DNA of 64,000 nucleotides from DATFQE01 sp963739085 (GTDB lineage: Bacteria; Actinomycetota; Thermoleophilia; Gaiellales; Gaiellaceae): assembly GCA_963739085.1 (NCBI GenBank), contig CAVTZA010000012.1, positions 1-64,000 of the forward strand. The letters run 5' to 3'. Numbering within the stretch: the first letter of the stretch is position 1; each line of letters opens with the position of its first letter. The position numbers and the translations under genes are program-made. Shown one piece after another: positions 61,348-64,000 of the stretch. The notes below the pieces were generated by a model. That model made no database searches and was not told the origin of the DNA. It saw only the letters and a program-made list of their open reading frames with translations.

Positions 61348-61480
61348 ATGTTGCGCAAAGCTTCTCTGGACCGCGCTGTACAGCCTGCTTGCGACGGTCG
61401 CGACGCTGGCGGCACGCAAGGTCGCGGAGCGGCTGTATCGGATCCTGACCGGCGAGACTCCGCCCGCGAAGAAGGCATGA
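61348..61480 (+). pseudogene. DUF4235-like small membrane protein, frameshifted
   Basis: MLRKAS is read from ATG 61348, and after one extra base at about 61366 the frame becomes WTALYSLLATVATLAARKVAERLYRILTGETPPAKKA, ending in a TGA shared with the next start (ATGA at 61477-61480). This matches the DUF4235 layout: a single membrane helix and a conserved ATGETPPA-like end. TATCGT lies 7 bp before the ATG. Confidence 0.65.
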
Positions 61481-61827
61481 GCAGGGCCGACCAGCTCGTG
61501 GACGACGCCGCCGACCGCCTGCAACGGTTCGCCGACGGGGCGGCGGCCGAGGGCGGATTCATGGCGAAGCTCGCCGAGCCGCTCGCCGACGACGCGTCCT
61601 TTGTGCGCCAGCTCAAGCCGAGCCTGATCAAAGCGCGGTTCAAGGGCGAGGCGCCGACCGACCGGTCGCCGGTGCACGGCACGGTGGCGCCGTCGGCGTC
61701 GCCGGGAAAGGACGAGGCCGGCGGAGGCGGACCGAATCCGTTCCTCATCATCGGGGCGGCGTTCGTCGCCGGGATCGTGCTCGCCAAGGTGATCGACTGG
61801 AGGGGCCATGCCTACCCACGCGACTGA
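61477..61827 (+). CDS. Hypothetical membrane-anchored protein
   Basis: The 116-residue protein has a helical N-terminal half (RADQLVDDAADRLQRFADGAA), a Gly/Pro-rich spacer, and one C-terminal membrane segment (FLIIGAAFVAGIVLAKVIDW). It overlaps both neighbours (ATGA upstream; 20 nt with the holin-like gene), so it belongs to this envelope operon. No family recognised. Confidence 0.6.
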   Translation: MSRADQLVDDAADRLQRFADGAAAEGGFMAKLAEPLADDASFVRQLKPSLIKARFKGEAPTDRSPVHGTVAPSASPGKDEAGGGGPNPFLIIGAAFVAGIVLAKVIDWRGHAYPRD

Positions 61828-62215
61828 GAGCGGGAACGCGAGCCTCGGCTCGGCCGCGAAGGAGGTCGCCGAGCACGCGAGCGCGCTCGTCAGGCTCGAG
61901 ATCGAGCTGGCGAAGCTCGAAGTGGGCCGCAAGGCCGGCGAGCTCGGCGTCGGGATTGGACTCGGCGCCGGAGCGGGGCTCGTTGCCGTCTACGCCGTGG
62001 GCTTTCTCTTCGCAACGATCGCCGCGGTCATCGCGATCTGGCTCGACTTCTGGCTCTCGCTGCTGATCGTGACGATTGCGCTCTTCGTCGTCACCGGGAT
62101 CCTCGGGCTGCTGGCGGTGAACCACGTCAAGCGTGGTGCGCCGCCCCTGCCGGAGCAGGCGATCGAGGAGGCGAAACTGACAACGGAGGCATTGAAGAGC
62201 GATGGCGACGGGTAA
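61808..62215 (+). CDS. Phage_holin_3_6-like membrane protein
   Basis: The 135-residue protein starts SAAKEVAEHASALVRLEIELAKLEVGRK and has two membrane helices (about 50-110) and a charged tail. It matches the holin-like superfamily (DUF1469) that in actinobacteria sits beside DUF3618 and DUF4235 genes, as here. These are chromosomal envelope proteins, not phage lysis genes. Confidence 0.78.
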   Translation: MPTHATESGNASLGSAAKEVAEHASALVRLEIELAKLEVGRKAGELGVGIGLGAGAGLVAVYAVGFLFATIAAVIAIWLDFWLSLLIVTIALFVVTGILGLLAVNHVKRGAPPLPEQAIEEAKLTTEALKSDGDG

Positions 62216-62489
62216 TAGCAACACGACCGACGAGCTCCGGCGCCAGATCGAGTCCGAGCGCGAGGGGCTCGCGACCGCGGTCGACACGCTGCGCGCCGAG
62301 ATCAGCGAGGTGACGAACGTCTCCGCGAAGCTGAAGGCGAAGCTGCCGGCCGCCGCGGCCGGCGCGCTGGCGACGGGCTTCGTCCTCGGGGGCGGCATCG
62401 GGGCGACGATGCGCCTGTTCGCGCGCAAGAGCCGCGAAGGGACCGAGAAGGCCCGCTTCGGCCGATTCCGGATCGTCGACCGCGACTAG
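62202..62489 (+). CDS. DUF3618-like protein
   Basis: The 95-residue protein has the DUF3618 pattern: TTDELRRQIESEREGLATAVDTLRAEISEVTN, one membrane segment (AAAAGALATGFVLGGGIGATMRLF), and a basic tail. It overlaps the holin-like gene by 14 nt. Together with DUF4235 and the holin-like gene it forms a conserved actinobacterial set of unknown role. Confidence 0.78.
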   Translation: MATGNSNTTDELRRQIESEREGLATAVDTLRAEISEVTNVSAKLKAKLPAAAAGALATGFVLGGGIGATMRLFARKSREGTEKARFGRFRIVDRD

Positions 62490-62494
62490 CGCGG

Positions 62495-63184
62495 CTACGT
62501 AACCCGGAAGCTCCCCTTCATCCGTGCCTTGTGCGGGTCGCAGACGTAGCGATACGTCTTGCCCTTCTTGAGGGTCACCGTCCACGTCACCGTCCCGTGG
62601 AACGCGACGGCCGTCTTCTTGTTCAGGCCCGGGCCGCTGAGGTGGAAATTGTGCATGTGGGAGCGATCGCGGACGGTGATGCGGTAGCGCCCCGCCTTGA
62701 GGGTCTTCACCTTTTTGCCCCCCGAGGTGAGCGAGATCGAGGCGCCGGGACCGACGGTCGCCGTGAGGCTCTTGACGCGGGGTTTCGGCGCCGGCGGTGG
62801 AGGCGGCGGGGGCAGCTGCGCCGTCCCGACCGCAAATTGGCCGCGCATCATCGTCGAGTGCGGGTCGCACTGGAAGGTGTAGATGCCGTCGACGAGGTTG
62901 ACCGTCCATGTGACCGTCTCGATTTCCTCGACGCCGGTGAACATGTCGACGCCCGGGCCAAGGAGGTGGAAGTTGTGCTCGATGCCCCGGTCGTTGACCG
63001 CGATGGCGTAGGTGCCCGCGTCGAGATGCGTGACGCGGCTCCCGTCGGGGTTGGAGAGGCTGATCGTGAAGCCGGGCCCGACAGTTGCGTTCAGCTGGCG
63101 CGCTTGCGCCCAGGCGGCGCTCGGCAGAAGCGCGGCAACAGCTGCCACAGCGGCGATGCACAGGGCTCGGGTTCGGTTTGTCAA
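62495..63184 (-). CDS. Secreted protein with two cupredoxin (type-1 copper) domains
   Basis: From the TTG at 63184 the protein has 229 residues: a signal peptide (LTNRTRALCIAAVAAVAALLPSAAWA) and two plastocyanin-like domains (about 30-125 and 140-229) joined by a poly-Pro linker. Each has His in HNFHL, then CDPHxxM-type copper ligands (CDPHSTMM and CDPHKARM). It probably carries electrons outside the membrane. GAGGGGGGACC precedes the TTG as ribosome site; the longer frame to 63256 is rejected. Confidence 0.82.
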   Translation of the reverse strand: MTNRTRALCIAAVAAVAALLPSAAWAQARQLNATVGPGFTISLSNPDGSRVTHLDAGTYAIAVNDRGIEHNFHLLGPGVDMFTGVEEIETVTWTVNLVDGIYTFQCDPHSTMMRGQFAVGTAQLPPPPPPPAPKPRVKSLTATVGPGASISLTSGGKKVKTLKAGRYRITVRDRSHMHNFHLSGPGLNKKTAVAFHGTVTWTVTLKKGKTYRYVCDPHKARMKGSFRVT

Positions 63185-63276
63185 CGGTCCCCCCTCGGTC
63201 GTTTTCGGGTCCCCGTAGGTACGCCGTCCGCTGTGAGTTGGATTGCGATGCCACATAACCGTAGACTCTCGCAGCC

Positions 63277-63693
63277 GTGGCTCTGCGCAAGAACGCCAAA
63301 GTCGAGATGCTGAAGCGCGTGCCGCTGTTCTCGCGGTGCTCGAAGAAGGAGCTGGGCGAGATCGCCCAGATCACCGACGAGATCGACCTCCCCGAGGGCA
63401 GGGTGCTCACGAAGGAGGGTGCGTCTGGCCGCGAGTTCTTCGTCCTCGTCGAGGGCAACGCGGACGTGCGACGGAAACGGCGCAAGGTCGGCACGCTCGG
63501 GCCGGGCGACTTCCTCGGCGAGATCGCCCTCATCACGAAGACGCCGCGAACCGCGACCGTAAAGACGACGTCGCCGGTGCGCGCGCTCGTCGTGTCGGAG
63601 CAGAACTTCCGCCGGCTCCTCGAGCGGGCCCCTCAGGTGCAGATCAAGGTGCTCGAAGCGCTCGCCGAGCGCGTCGCCGCGACCAGCCTCTAG
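63277..63693 (+). CDS. Cyclic-nucleotide-binding (cNMP) domain protein
   Basis: The 138-residue protein is a single cNMP-binding domain: LKRVPLFSRCSKKELGEIAQITDEIDLPEGRVL, FFVLVEGNADV, and the phosphate-binding cassette FLGEIALITKTPRTATV. It has no DNA-binding domain, so it may bind another effector or partner protein. TAGACT lies 9 bp before the GTG start. Confidence 0.82.
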   Translation: MALRKNAKVEMLKRVPLFSRCSKKELGEIAQITDEIDLPEGRVLTKEGASGREFFVLVEGNADVRRKRRKVGTLGPGDFLGEIALITKTPRTATVKTTSPVRALVVSEQNFRRLLERAPQVQIKVLEALAERVAATSL

Positions 63694-63699
63694 CGCGGC

Positions 63700-64000
63700 T
63701 TAGGCGCGCGGCTCCGCCCCGAAGCGCTCGCGCAACGCCGCAACGATTCGCTCGCGCATCCCCGCTGCCTCCTCGTCCGACAGCGTCCGGTCGGACGCCT
63801 GGAACGAGAGCGCGAGCGCGACCGACTTGCGCCCCTCGGGCACGGGCTCGCCGCGGTAGACGTCGAACACGCGCGCCTCGCGCAGCTCGGAAACGGCGCC
63901 CCGGGCCGCGTCGACGAGCTCGCCCGCCGGCACGTCCTCGTCGACGACCACAGCCAGGTCCTGCCGCAGTGCCGGGTAGGTGATGACGTCGTCGTACTCG
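63700..64000 (-). CDS. pheT: Phenylalanyl-tRNA synthetase beta subunit, C-terminal part
   Basis: The frame from the right edge of the window reads YPALRQDLAVVVDEDVPAGELVDAARGAVSELREARVFDVYRGEPVPEGRKSVALALSFQASDRTLSDEE, the ferredoxin-fold anticodon-binding (FDX-ACB) domain that ends PheT. The rest of the gene lies outside the window. The full protein charges tRNA-Phe with pheS. It converges with the cNMP gene (7 bp apart). Confidence 0.9.
   Translation of the reverse strand, partial: EYDDVITYPALRQDLAVVVDEDVPAGELVDAARGAVSELREARVFDVYRGEPVPEGRKSVALALSFQASDRTLSDEEAAGMRERIVAALRERFGAEPRA

Noticed and set aside
1..64000. CRISPR arrays, tRNA or rRNA genes, insertion sequences
   Set aside because: No regular direct-repeat/spacer blocks, no T-loop-like TTCGAATC context folding as a cloverleaf, and no transposase frame with flanking inverted repeats were found by eye; a tRNA or IS search would be needed to exclude short ones.

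Overview
The window is very GC-rich with G/C at nearly every third codon position, many GTG and some TTG starts, and tightly packed genes. Family content points to an actinobacterium of the class Thermoleophilia (Solirubrobacterales/Gaiellales-like): a collagen-like Gly-Pro-Ala secreted protein with its typical leader, sigma factors fused to a zinc-finger anti-sigma domain, DUF5995, DUF4235/holin-like/DUF3618 membrane genes, and an E1-alpha/E1-beta type pyruvate dehydrogenase. This taxonomic call is inference from families; there is no rRNA or tRNA gene in the window. Many genes carry single-base frameshifts with homology continuing intact in another frame, so the sequence may be an error-containing assembly (for example a metagenome bin).

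Layout. 0-7 kb: Asp-box repeat protein, Ada-AlkA repair fusion, VOC protein, divergent cupin/MarR pair with a clear operator, NTF2-like protein, secreted HAF-repeat protein, alpha/beta hydrolase. 7-12 kb: first protein with a GNxAV N-terminal motif, a VapBC pair with palindromic operator, two gene fragments joined at about 9.1 kb, VOC protein, secreted protein, MarR-GNAT regulator with a perfect palindrome at its start. 12-22 kb: frameshifted arylsulfotransferase-like protein, a large nuclease-helicase, a second VapBC, SEC-C protein, then a more AT-leaning pair, a PLD-helicase-DUF3427 protein facing a frameshifted NERD protein. 22-29 kb: PaaK-like ligase, two more GNxAV proteins (one with a membrane-like tail, one an HExxH metallopeptidase coupled to a small upstream gene), a MazF-like toxin-antitoxin pair, an F420-type oxidoreductase and a SLATT-like remnant. 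29-38 kb: secreted trypsin-like protease, SixA, cupin, cyclase-ATPase, histidine kinase overlapping a FIST sensor gene, DUF5995, holin-like protein. 38-52 kb: ketopantoate reductase, NmrA-like protein, SDR, two paralogous zinc-ribbon miniproteins around a heavily frameshifted M1 peptidase, methyltransferase fusion, GNAT/bPH2 operon, flippase-like membrane protein, M23 peptidase, collagen-like protein, aminotransferase. 52-64 kb: tandem sigma/zf-HC2 genes, the pyruvate dehydrogenase operon (E1a-E1b-E2-VOC-GNAT-E3), divergent small-protein operon, two-cupredoxin protein, cNMP-binding protein, and the 3' end of pheT.

How it works together. Core metabolism is represented by the dehydrogenase complex and pheT. 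The rest is largely accessory: regulators with self-operators, three toxin-antitoxin modules, nuclease/helicase proteins, and secreted or surface proteins. The most promising unexplained element is the trio of GNxAV proteins at 7.2, 23.9 and 25.5 kb. They share a short N-terminal signature but have unrelated bodies, which is how cargo or toxins of extracellular contractile injection systems look; no injection-system structural gene is present here. A second window-wide feature is a -10-like TANNNT box 6-9 bp before the start codon of at least 17 genes, implying frequent leaderless transcripts.
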